A stretch of 20,059 nt of DNA, from contig NZ_JBFAKK010000032.1 in NCBI RefSeq assembly GCF_040655735.1, positions 1-20,059 on the forward strand, given 5' to 3'. How positions within the stretch are numbered: the stretch's first letter is position 1; each line of letters opens with the position of its first letter. Shown piece after piece: positions 14,624 through 20,059 of the stretch. The notes beneath the pieces were generated by a model. It worked only from the letters and a program-made list of their open reading frames with translations. It ran no database searches and had not been told where the DNA came from. The stretch comes from Phytomonospora sp040655735. Lineage in GTDB: Bacteria > Actinomycetota > Actinomycetes > Mycobacteriales > Micromonosporaceae. Both the position numbers and the translations under genes were made by a program.

Positions 14624-14690
14624 CTTCGAATGGCACGGGAAGCTGTGCGGCAGCATATCGAAACACTTCTTTCGAAAGATATGCTTCGAC
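14624..14690. promoter_or_regulatory. Cluster of TTCGAA-like elements upstream of the ArsR-type gene
   Basis: This locally AT-rich stretch contains TTCGAA (14624-14629), an inverted repeat GCATATC/GATATGC (14653-14659 with 14678-14684), a nested CGAAA/TTTCG (14659-14663 with 14670-14674) and the palindrome TTTCGAAA (14670-14677). It ends a few bases before the ATG at 14693. The arrangement resembles operators of winged-helix regulators that repress their own operon. Autoregulation is inferred. Confidence 0.5.
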
Positions 14691-14692
14691 AC

Positions 14693-15313
14693 ATGGCCAC
14701 CGACATCCCGGAGCACCCGCCGGTTCGTAAGGTCTCCGACCCCGCCCAGCTCCGCGCCCTCGCGCACCCCCTTCGCTTCACCCTGATGGAACTGCTCCTG
14801 CTCGACGGCCCGGCGACGGCGACCGAGCTCGGCGCCAAGCTCGGCGAGTCCCCCGCGAACTGCTCGTGGCACCTGCGGCAGCTCGCCAAGTTCGGCTACG
14901 TCGCCGAAGCCCCACCCGGGCCGGGCCGCCGACGCCCCTGGCAGGTGGTCGTCCACGGCCACACCACCGACCACGAGGCCGAGGCCGACCCCGAGTACGC
15001 CTCCGCGCACGACGCCCTCGCCGTCGTCGCCCTGCGGCACGAGTTCGCCCGACTCGACGAGTGGTACATGGCCCGCCGCGCGGCCCCCCGCGAATGGCGC
15101 GGGGCGGCCGGCGTCACCCAGTCGCTGATGTGGCTGACGGCCGACGAACTCGCCGGACTCCAGGCGGAGATCCAGACGCTCGTACAGCGGCACCGCGACC
15201 GCGTCACCGACCCCGCACGACGTCCCTCCGGCGCCGAACCCGTCCGCTTCGTCGCTTGGGGGATCCCCGCGCGCGCCGAGTACCTGGAGACCGCCGAAGA
15301 CCCGACCGAATGA
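14693..15313 (+). CDS. ArsR-like winged helix-turn-helix transcriptional regulator
   Basis: The 206-residue protein begins with VSDPAQLRALAHPLRFTLMELLLLDGP, the standard opening of ArsR-type winged helix domains. The helix-turn-helix lies at about 41-70 (ATATELGAKLGESPANCSWHLRQLAKFGYV). The C-terminal 120 residues are helical and charged, longer than in metal-sensing ArsR proteins, and lack an evident cysteine metal site; a small-molecule or drug signal is more likely. An upstream ATG at 14630 was rejected because the region before 14693 looks like operator DNA. The stop overlaps the first possible ATG of the MFS gene, so the two form an operon, and the regulator probably represses the exporter. 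Confidence 0.87.
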   Translation: MATDIPEHPPVRKVSDPAQLRALAHPLRFTLMELLLLDGPATATELGAKLGESPANCSWHLRQLAKFGYVAEAPPGPGRRRPWQVVVHGHTTDHEAEADPEYASAHDALAVVALRHEFARLDEWYMARRAAPREWRGAAGVTQSLMWLTADELAGLQAEIQTLVQRHRDRVTDPARRPSGAEPVRFVAWGIPARAEYLETAEDPTE

Positions 15314-15324
15314 AAGGCGAGCCC

Positions 15325-16524
15325 ATGCGTTCTGTCTTCGCCGACCCCCGATACCGCTTACTATTCGCCTCGACCGTCGTCGGCATGTTCGGCGACTGGC
15401 TCTTCGTCCTCGTGCTCGGTGTGTGGGTCAAGGAGCTCACCGGCTCCAGCGGCGCGGCCGGCCTGATCCTGCTGTGCGGAGCCCTTCCCCTGCTGTTCGC
15501 GCCCTTCGGGGGCGTCCTGGCCGACCGCTTCCGCAGGAAGCCGTTCCTGATCGCCGCGAACCTCGCCAACGCCGCCGCGCTGATCCCGCTCGCCTTCGTC
15601 CGCGACGGCGGCGACGTGTGGATCCTCTACGGTGTGGCCGTGCTGCTCGGCCTCGGCCGGATCGTCGACGGGCCGGCCGTCAGCGGGCTCCTCAAACGCG
15701 TCGTGCCGCCCGAGCGGCTCGTGGACGCCAACAGCGCCCGCCAGGTCGCCACGCAGGCGCTGAGGCTGGGCGGACCGCTCGCGGGGATGGCGCTCTACGC
15801 CTACGCCGGCGGCTTCACCGTCGCGATGGTCAACGCGGCGAGCTTCCTCCTGTCGGCCGCGATCATCGCGACGCTGCGGGTCGACGAGGAACTCGCGCCG
15901 AGAGAGCGGACGCGGCTGCGGTCCGAGCTCACCGCCGGATTCCGCTTCATCCTCGACTCCGCGGCGCTGCGCCGGGCCGTGGCGGGCATGGCCCTGATGT
16001 CCTTCGCCGCCGCGACGCTGGAGGTGATGATCTACGAGATCACCGATGAGGGACTGCACCGGCCACCGGAGTTCATCGCGGTGATCATCACCGTGATGGG
16101 CGCGAGCGGGATAGTGGGCGGTCTGGCCGCCGCGCCGGTGGTGCGCCGTCTCGGGGAACTCGCCGCGAGCGGCGTCGCCGTGGGCGTCCTGGCGCTGGTG
16201 CTGGCCCTGTTCGCGGTGCCCTCGGTCCCCGTCGTGCTCGGCGCCGCGCTGATCTCGGGCCTGGCGATCCCGCTGCTCGCGGTCGCCGACTCGACGCTCG
16301 TCCAGCGCCTGTCCCCGCACGAACTCATGGGACGGATCGGCGCGGCCGCCGACATGGCCGCCATCACCCCGCAGCTGGTGTCACTGGCCGGGGCCGCGTA
16401 CCTGGTGACCGTCGTCAGCCACCAGGCCGTGCTCGTCGTCATGGCCGTGTTCATGGCCGCGGCCGGTGTCTACCTGTTCCTGGGACGCGGGTTGAGCCCG
16501 CCCGCCGGGAAGGTCAGTCCTTGA
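15325..16524 (+). CDS. MFS transporter (probable efflux pump)
   Basis: The 399-residue protein opens with RYRLLFASTVVGMFGDWLFVLVLGVWV, and about 12 membrane spans can be followed. The loop between helices 2 and 3 has the MFS motif-A form GGVLADRFRRKPFLIAANL, which identifies a major facilitator of the drug:H+ antiporter-like, macrolide-efflux-like group. Substrate is not determinable. ATG 15325 is preceded by AAAGGCGAG and is preferred; ATG 15310 overlaps the regulator stop (ATGA) and is possible. Pairing with an ArsR-like regulator suggests inducible export. The 3' end overlaps the facing DUF2631-like gene by 11 bases. Confidence 0.9.
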   Translation: MRSVFADPRYRLLFASTVVGMFGDWLFVLVLGVWVKELTGSSGAAGLILLCGALPLLFAPFGGVLADRFRRKPFLIAANLANAAALIPLAFVRDGGDVWILYGVAVLLGLGRIVDGPAVSGLLKRVVPPERLVDANSARQVATQALRLGGPLAGMALYAYAGGFTVAMVNAASFLLSAAIIATLRVDEELAPRERTRLRSELTAGFRFILDSAALRRAVAGMALMSFAAATLEVMIYEITDEGLHRPPEFIAVIITVMGASGIVGGLAAAPVVRRLGELAASGVAVGVLALVLALFAVPSVPVVLGAALISGLAIPLLAVADSTLVQRLSPHELMGRIGAAADMAAITPQLVSLAGAAYLVTVVSHQAVLVVMAVFMAAAGVYLFLGRGLSPPAGKVSP

Positions 16525-16738
16525 GGCCGTTCTTGCGAAGAAGCCAGTCACCGGCGATGGCGAGTGCCAGGACGCCGGCGGTCACCAGCAGCCAGATGTC
16601 CTCGACGCGGCCCTCGTGGTTGCCGATCGTGTACAGCAGCAGCACGATGATGGAGATGATCCCACCGGTGTAGGCGAGCTTGCGGTTGGTGGGCTTGTGC
16701 TGGTCCGGGGAGGTCACCGGTTCGTTGCCGCCTGCCAC
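16514..16738 (-). CDS. Small two-span membrane protein, DUF2631-like
   Basis: The 74-residue product starts at GTG 16738, with GGAAGG nine bases upstream. Residues 1-20 are polar (NEPVTSPDQHKPTNRK). Two hydrophobic spans follow at about 23-39 and 48-63, and a basic tail (RKNGLKD) ends the protein. The NPDQHK-like N-terminus and two-helix layout resemble actinobacterial DUF2631 proteins, whose function is unknown; I assign this from memory. The frame is open upstream to 16951 but that part lies opposite the MBL-Rieske gene and its promoter. It faces the MFS gene tail to tail and diverges from the MBL-Rieske gene. Confidence 0.78.
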   Translation of the reverse strand: MAGGNEPVTSPDQHKPTNRKLAYTGGIISIIVLLLYTIGNHEGRVEDIWLLVTAGVLALAIAGDWLLRKNGLKD

Positions 16739-16803
16739 TGCGCGACACCTTCCATGAGGTCGATGATCTTCGAGAGTGTTCCGCCGCCCAGTTTCCCATG
16801 CCC

Positions 16804-16831
16804 GCCCCGACCACCGGAGGGTGGTCGGGGC
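16804..16831. promoter_or_regulatory. 12-bp perfect palindrome in a divergent promoter region
   Basis: GCCCCGACCACC (16804-16815) and GGTGGTCGGGGC (16820-16831) form a perfect inverted repeat around GGAG. It looks like a terminator, but the flanking genes diverge, so no transcript is expected to end here. It may be an operator for one or both genes, or block transcripts leaking between them. A possible extended -10, TGTAGCGT, follows at about 16838-16845. Confidence 0.5.
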
Positions 16832-16886
16832 AGCTCCGTGTAGCGTTCTTGACCGGGCATCAGACGCACACAGAAGGGGCCGTAGG

Positions 16887-18440
16887 TTGCGCATCACCGG
16901 AACCGGACACGCGAGCATGTTCATCGAGACGGCGGCGGGGAGCATCCTCACCGACCCGTGGGCGAACCCGGCCTACTTCGCCTCGTGGTTTCCCTTCCCG
17001 GACAACTCGCGGCTCGACTGGGACACCCTCGGCCGGTGCGACTACCTCTACGTGTCGCACCTGCACCGCGACCACTTCGACGAGAAGAACCTCCGCGAGA
17101 AGATCTCCAAGAAGACCACCGTCCTGCTGCCGGAGTACCCGACCAGCGAACTCGAGGACGAGCTGCGCGAACTGGGCTTCAAGAACTTCATCCGCACCGT
17201 CAGCGGCGAGGTCACCGAACTCGACGGCGGCGTCAAGGTCATGATCCAGGCGCTGACCTCCCCGACCGACGGTCCCATCGGCGACTCCTCCCTGTGGATC
17301 GAGGACGCCGACGGCGTGCGGCTGCTCAACCAGAACGACGCCCGCCCCACCGACCTGGCGGCCTTCACACAGCTCGGGCACATCCACGCCCACCTGCTCC
17401 AGTTCTCCGGCGCCATCTGGTACCCGATGGTCTACGAGCTCCCCGACTCGGCCAAGCGCGCCTTCGGCAAGCAGAAGCGCGACCGGCAGATGGACCGCTC
17501 GCTGCGATACATCGACGACGCCAAGGCCTCCTGGATCTTCCCGATCGCCGGCCCGCCCTGCTTCCTCGACGACTCCCTGTGGCAGTTCAACGACATCCAC
17601 GGCGACGAGGGCAACATCTTCCCCGACCAGCAGGTCTACCTCGACTACCTGGCCGACAACGGCCGCGACAACGGCGTGATCCTGCTGCCCGGCACCGTCT
17701 CCGAGGTCACCGAGAACGACTGCTCGACGACGCACCCCGTCGCCGACGTCCGGGAGTTCTTCGAGAACAAGGAACAGCACCTCATCGAGTACCGCGACCG
17801 GCAGCGCCCGGTGATCGCGGCGGCGAAGAAGTCGTGGGAGCACCCCGAGATCGACGTGCTCGCCGAGATCAAGGCCCGCTTCGAGCCGCTGATGGCCGAG
17901 GCCGAGATCATGTCGGCCGGCATCAACGGGCCCGTGCGCTTCGACCTGACCGCGCCCGACGACCCCGACACGATCGTCGAGTCGGTCCTCTTCGACTTCC
18001 CGGTCGGCGAGATCCGCCACGCCGACGGCGAGAAGGTCCGCTACCGCTTCAAGACCGAGCGCCGGCTCATCGAGCACCTGCTGCACATCGACGAGATCGA
18101 CTGGGTCAACTCCCTGTTCCTGTCCTGCCGCTTCTCCGCGGCCCGCATCGGGCAGTACAACGAGTTCGTCTACACCTTCTTCAAGTGCCTCTCGGAGGAA
18201 CGGCTCAACTACGCCGAGGGCTGGTTCAGCGAACGTGACGACGGCGGCGAGGACATCTCCCTCGACGGCTGGACCGTGCAGCGGCGCTGCCCGCACCTCA
18301 AGGCCGACCTGACGCGCTTCGGGAAGGTCGACGACGGGGTCCTGACCTGCCAGATGCACGGCTGGAAGTGGAACCTGGCCACCGGCCGCTGCCTGACCAG
18401 CGTGGGCAACGACATCCGGTCGAAGCGGCGCGGGGACTAG
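16887..18440 (+). CDS. Metallo-beta-lactamase fold protein with C-terminal Rieske domain
   Basis: The TTG start at 16887 follows AGAAGGGG by seven bases and gives MRITGTGHASMFIET, the usual opening of UlaG-like MBL proteins; the upstream ATG at 16776 adds unrelated sequence. The product has 517 residues. The metal motif HxHxDH is intact (His58, His60, Asp62, His63). A C-terminal Rieske-type [2Fe-2S] site is visible: Cys468-Pro-His470 and Cys488-x2-His491 (CQMHGWKW). MBL plus Rieske is the composition of CMP-N-acetylneuraminate hydroxylase (CMAH), but there the Rieske domain comes first; here it is last. An oxygenase or electron-transfer role on a sugar-nucleotide-like substrate is only a guess. 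The codons are strongly C-ending, unlike the next gene. Confidence 0.88.
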   Translation: MRITGTGHASMFIETAAGSILTDPWANPAYFASWFPFPDNSRLDWDTLGRCDYLYVSHLHRDHFDEKNLREKISKKTTVLLPEYPTSELEDELRELGFKNFIRTVSGEVTELDGGVKVMIQALTSPTDGPIGDSSLWIEDADGVRLLNQNDARPTDLAAFTQLGHIHAHLLQFSGAIWYPMVYELPDSAKRAFGKQKRDRQMDRSLRYIDDAKASWIFPIAGPPCFLDDSLWQFNDIHGDEGNIFPDQQVYLDYLADNGRDNGVILLPGTVSEVTENDCSTTHPVADVREFFENKEQHLIEYRDRQRPVIAAAKKSWEHPEIDVLAEIKARFEPLMAEAEIMSAGINGPVRFDLTAPDDPDTIVESVLFDFPVGEIRHADGEKVRYRFKTERRLIEHLLHIDEIDWVNSLFLSCRFSAARIGQYNEFVYTFFKCLSEERLNYAEGWFSERDDGGEDISLDGWTVQRRCPHLKADLTRFGKVDDGVLTCQMHGWKWNLATGRCLTSVGNDIRSKRRGD

Positions 18441-18507
18441 CTCCTCCTTCGTCCCCCCGCGTGATGCGGCGGTTGCGTTCGTCCGTGTTGTGGGTGAAGG
18501 TGTTGCG

Positions 18508-19455
18508 ATGACCGTGCTGTTGACCCGCTCGGCCGTCGACGGACTCGTCGACCCTGACGGGATTTTGGCCACGTTGCGGGCGGGATTCATCTCGGGATCG
18601 GCCATGCCCCCGCTGAGAGTCCGGACCGAGTTGCCCGGACCGGGGACGGCCACCGCGTTGCTGCCGGGACTGCTGGAAGGCGTCCCGGCGTACACGGTGA
18701 AGGTGAACGCCAAGTTCCCCGGCGCCGCCCCCGCGCTGCGGGGCGTCGTGTGTCTGCACTCCCTTGCTGACGGGGAACTTCTCGCGCTTCTCGACTCGTC
18801 GTCCGTGACGGCCTGGCGGACGGGACTGGCCGCCGCCGTGGCCACCGACGCGCTCGCCGGGCCCGACGGGACGGTCGCGGTGATCGGGGCGGGAGCGCAG
18901 GCGAGGGTGGTGCTGGCAGGGCTCGCCTCGCTGCGGAAGTTGACGAGGCTGATCGTCTGCGACCTCGACACCTCGCGCGCGATGGCGTTCGCGCTGGAGC
19001 ACGAGGCGTCGTTGGGCGTTCCGGTGGAGATGGCTCCGACCCCGGCGAAGGCGGCGGCGCTGGCCTCGATCGTGGTGGCGGCGACGTGGGCGCGGGAACC
19101 GCTGCTGTACGCGGCGGACCTGAGGCCGGGGATGCACGTGACGACGCTGGGCGCGGACGAGCCGGGGAAGGCGGAGGTCGCGGGGGACGCCCTGCGGGCG
19201 GCGCGGGTAGTGGTGGACGACGTGGAGCTGGCGGTGGCGATGGGGGCCCTGGGGAACGTCGGTTTGAAGGCGGGGGACGCGGTGGGGACGTTGGGGGAGG
19301 TGCTGCGTGGGGAACGCGCCGGGAGGGACGGCGAGGGGGACGTGACGGTGTACGCGCCGGTGGGGTTGCCGTGGCAGGACCTGGCGGTGGCGTGGCCGGT
19401 GTACGGGAGGGCGTTGGGGGACGGGGTGGGGGTTGGGGTTGATTTTTTGGGGTGA
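18508..19455 (+). CDS. Ornithine cyclodeaminase / mu-crystallin family protein
   Basis: The 315-residue protein has the family fold with an NAD(P)-binding Rossmann motif VAVIGAGAQAR (123-133). It has the substrate-side YTVKVNAKFP (62-71), with Lys65 and Lys69, and SSSVTAWRTGLAAA (97-110), with Arg104. Members include ornithine cyclodeaminase, alanine dehydrogenase and ketimine or imine reductases, so the exact reaction is open. The ATG at 18508 has GAAGG eight bases upstream; a GTG at 18490 is less likely. It begins 67 bases after the MBL-Rieske gene and could be co-transcribed. In its 3' half codons shift strongly to G-ending forms and GGG glycine, unlike every other gene here. The stop TGA lies in a GGGGTGA repeat. 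Confidence 0.9.
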   Translation: MTVLLTRSAVDGLVDPDGILATLRAGFISGSAMPPLRVRTELPGPGTATALLPGLLEGVPAYTVKVNAKFPGAAPALRGVVCLHSLADGELLALLDSSSVTAWRTGLAAAVATDALAGPDGTVAVIGAGAQARVVLAGLASLRKLTRLIVCDLDTSRAMAFALEHEASLGVPVEMAPTPAKAAALASIVVAATWAREPLLYAADLRPGMHVTTLGADEPGKAEVAGDALRAARVVVDDVELAVAMGALGNVGLKAGDAVGTLGEVLRGERAGRDGEGDVTVYAPVGLPWQDLAVAWPVYGRALGDGVGVGVDFLG

Positions 19456-19472
19456 GGGGTGAGGGGTGAGGG
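19449..19472 (+). repeat. Heptamer GGGGTGA x3 at a stop codon; possible G-quadruplex
   Basis: Three tandem GGGGTGA units and a final GGG give four G-tracts separated by TGA. Seven is not a multiple of three, so the three TGA triplets (19453, 19460, 19467) fall in three different frames and the first ends the cyclodeaminase gene. The spacing fits a compact intramolecular G-quadruplex. Confidence 0.6.
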
Positions 19473-19484
19473 CCACATCGGTGG

Positions 19485-19522
19485 GGGAGCGCGGCACCCG
19501 TGAGGGAGCGCGGCACCCGTGA
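19485..19522 (+). repeat. Tandem 19-bp duplication
   Basis: GGGAGCGCGGCACCCGTGA occurs twice, at 19485-19503 and 19504-19522, identical and head to tail. A perfect 7-bp inverted repeat, GGGGTGC/GCACCCC (19535-19541 with 19543-19549), follows shortly after. Confidence 0.85.
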
Positions 19523-19607
19523 GGGTGCCTAGCGGGGGTGCGGCACCCCGCGAGGGGTGCGGACCCGGGGAGCGGCACTGTGCCGAGTCTTCTGCGCGGG
19601 ACCGGGT

Positions 19608-19728
19608 CCAGGGACGGAGTTCCTGGTGGGGGTCTGGGGGCGAAGCCTCCCAGCAGGGTCTGGGACGGAGTCCCAGCAGGGTTCGGGACGGAGTCCCGGC
19701 GGGGGTGCTGGGGGCGGAGCCACCCAGC
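19608..19728 (+). repeat. Array of five hairpins with GNA triloops
   Basis: Five short stems with GGA or GAA loops: CCAGGGAC/GTTCCTGG (19608-19626), CTGGGGGC/GCCTCCCAG (19634-19653), CTGGGAC/GTCCCAG (19660-19676), CGGGAC/GTCCCG (19684-19698) and GCTGGGGGC/GCCACCCAGC (19707-19728). The last four start 23-26 bases apart; CAGCAGGGT precedes the third and fourth stems. Stem sequences differ but pairing is kept. Similar short hairpins occur between genes in many actinomycetes. Confidence 0.75.
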
Positions 19729-19746
19729 CGGTTCTAAGGCGGGGGA

Positions 19747-19769
19747 CTGGCGGACGGGGGAGCCGCCAG
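19747..19769 (+). terminator. Additional hairpin after the array
   Basis: CTGGCGG (19747-19753) pairs with CCGCCAG (19763-19769) around a nine-base G-rich loop. It lacks the GNA triloop of the preceding units and may be a separate terminator-like element. Confidence 0.4.
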
Positions 19770-19900
19770 CGTTCGAGGGGCCGGGCGGTCGCGAGGGGCG
19801 CCAGGGGGCGGAGTCGGGGAGATCGTAGAGGCCGCGGGTGGGCTTTGGCGGCAGCGGCGGATGTGTGTGCCCCCTTTGCCTCGCCGGGGTGCGTGGGGGG

Positions 19901-19980
19901 TGAGGGGGTGGGCAGGGTCTAGGCGGTGTGGGGAGGGTCTGGGCCGGGTGGGCAGGGTCCGGGCCGTGGTGGGCAGGTGC
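19901..19980 (+). repeat. Four degenerate 20-bp tandem repeats
   Basis: Units begin at 19901, 19921, 19941 and 19961 with an exact 20-base period. The approximate consensus is GGGCCGGGTGGGCAGGGTCT. The GGGCAGGGTC part is the best conserved and the last unit is the most diverged. It resembles a minisatellite. Confidence 0.7.
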
Positions 19981-20059
19981 CCTTCCTGGGTGGGGGTTGG
20001 GCACGCGCCCGTTCGCTTCGCTTCGGGCTGGGGCGCCGGGACAACCGGCTGAGGGCTCC

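Larger units (their letters stand above)
19456..20059. other. Gene-free G-rich repeat region
   Basis: No credible gene is seen in about 600 bases. Open frames exist on both strands but consist of low-complexity Gly/Arg or Pro/Arg sequence with no supported starts. The region is strongly G-rich on the plus strand. It holds a heptamer run, a tandem 19-bp duplication, a hairpin array and a 20-bp repeat, listed separately. From 19771 to 19900 I see only G-rich DNA with degenerate copies such as CAGGGGGCGGAGTC near 19802. From 19981 to the end I see no feature. Confidence 0.7.

Noticed and set aside
16860..19478. 872-residue minus-strand open frame opposite the MBL-Rieske and cyclodeaminase genes
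   Set aside because: Both plus-strand genes have intact motifs; the minus product is compositionally biased and unrelated to any family I know.
19608..19980. CRISPR array
   Set aside because: Units are short, palindromic and degenerate with no unique spacers of equal length, and no cas genes occur.
19538..20052. Several plus-strand open frames in the right-hand repeat region
   Set aside because: Products are low-complexity Gly/Arg/Ser runs encoded by repeats; no supported start or homology.

Overview
The window is high-GC actinobacterial chromosome, probably from the Streptosporangiales or a related order (the order is inferred). Its core follows the conserved actinobacterial block dprA-comM-yraN-xerC, M23 peptidase, rpsB-tsf-pyrH-frr-cdsA-rlmN, best known from Mycobacterium tuberculosis around Rv2880c-Rv2898c. 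GTG/TTG starts, overlapping starts and stops, GC-rich hairpin terminators without T-tracts and proline-rich extensions fit this assignment.

Layout. Bases 1-100 are non-homologous, lower-GC DNA abutting a dprA that is cut off mid-domain. On the minus strand follow dprA (broken), comM/yifB and yraN (41-2713), tightly coupled. A divergent intergenic region carrying two DnaA-type boxes leads to a XerC-type recombinase and a class V PLP enzyme (2878-5008, plus). An M23 peptidase faces them (minus, to 5578); its frame runs on antisense into the PLP gene. A second, nearly identical pair of DnaA boxes lies in the next divergent region, before a proline-rich membrane protein (5819-6673). The translation and lipid block rpsB, tsf, pyrH, frr, cdsA, rlmN (6942-12722) follows, with structured leaders and hairpins between genes. 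A DivIVA-like protein with DivIVA-type modules at both ends is translationally coupled to rlmN (12719-14572). The accessory right side holds an ArsR-type regulator with an MFS transporter (14693-16524), a small DUF2631-like membrane protein (minus), a metallo-beta-lactamase/Rieske fusion (16887-18440), an ornithine cyclodeaminase-family gene (18508-19455) and about 600 bp of gene-free, G-rich repeats.

How the genes fit together. The left side handles DNA uptake, branch migration and chromosome resolution. The centre supplies ribosomal protein S2, EF-Ts, UMP kinase, ribosome recycling, CDP-diacylglycerol synthesis and 23S rRNA methylation. The DivIVA-like protein probably works at poles or septa. 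The right side looks like drug or metabolite efflux and uncharacterised redox and amino-acid chemistry.

No clear new defence or mobile system is visible. The most notable signals are the twin DnaA-box modules, the disrupted dprA with its foreign edge, the MBL-Rieske fusion, the two-ended DivIVA protein, the hairpin-sequestered rpsB start, and the covarying hairpin array and 20-bp repeats at the right edge.
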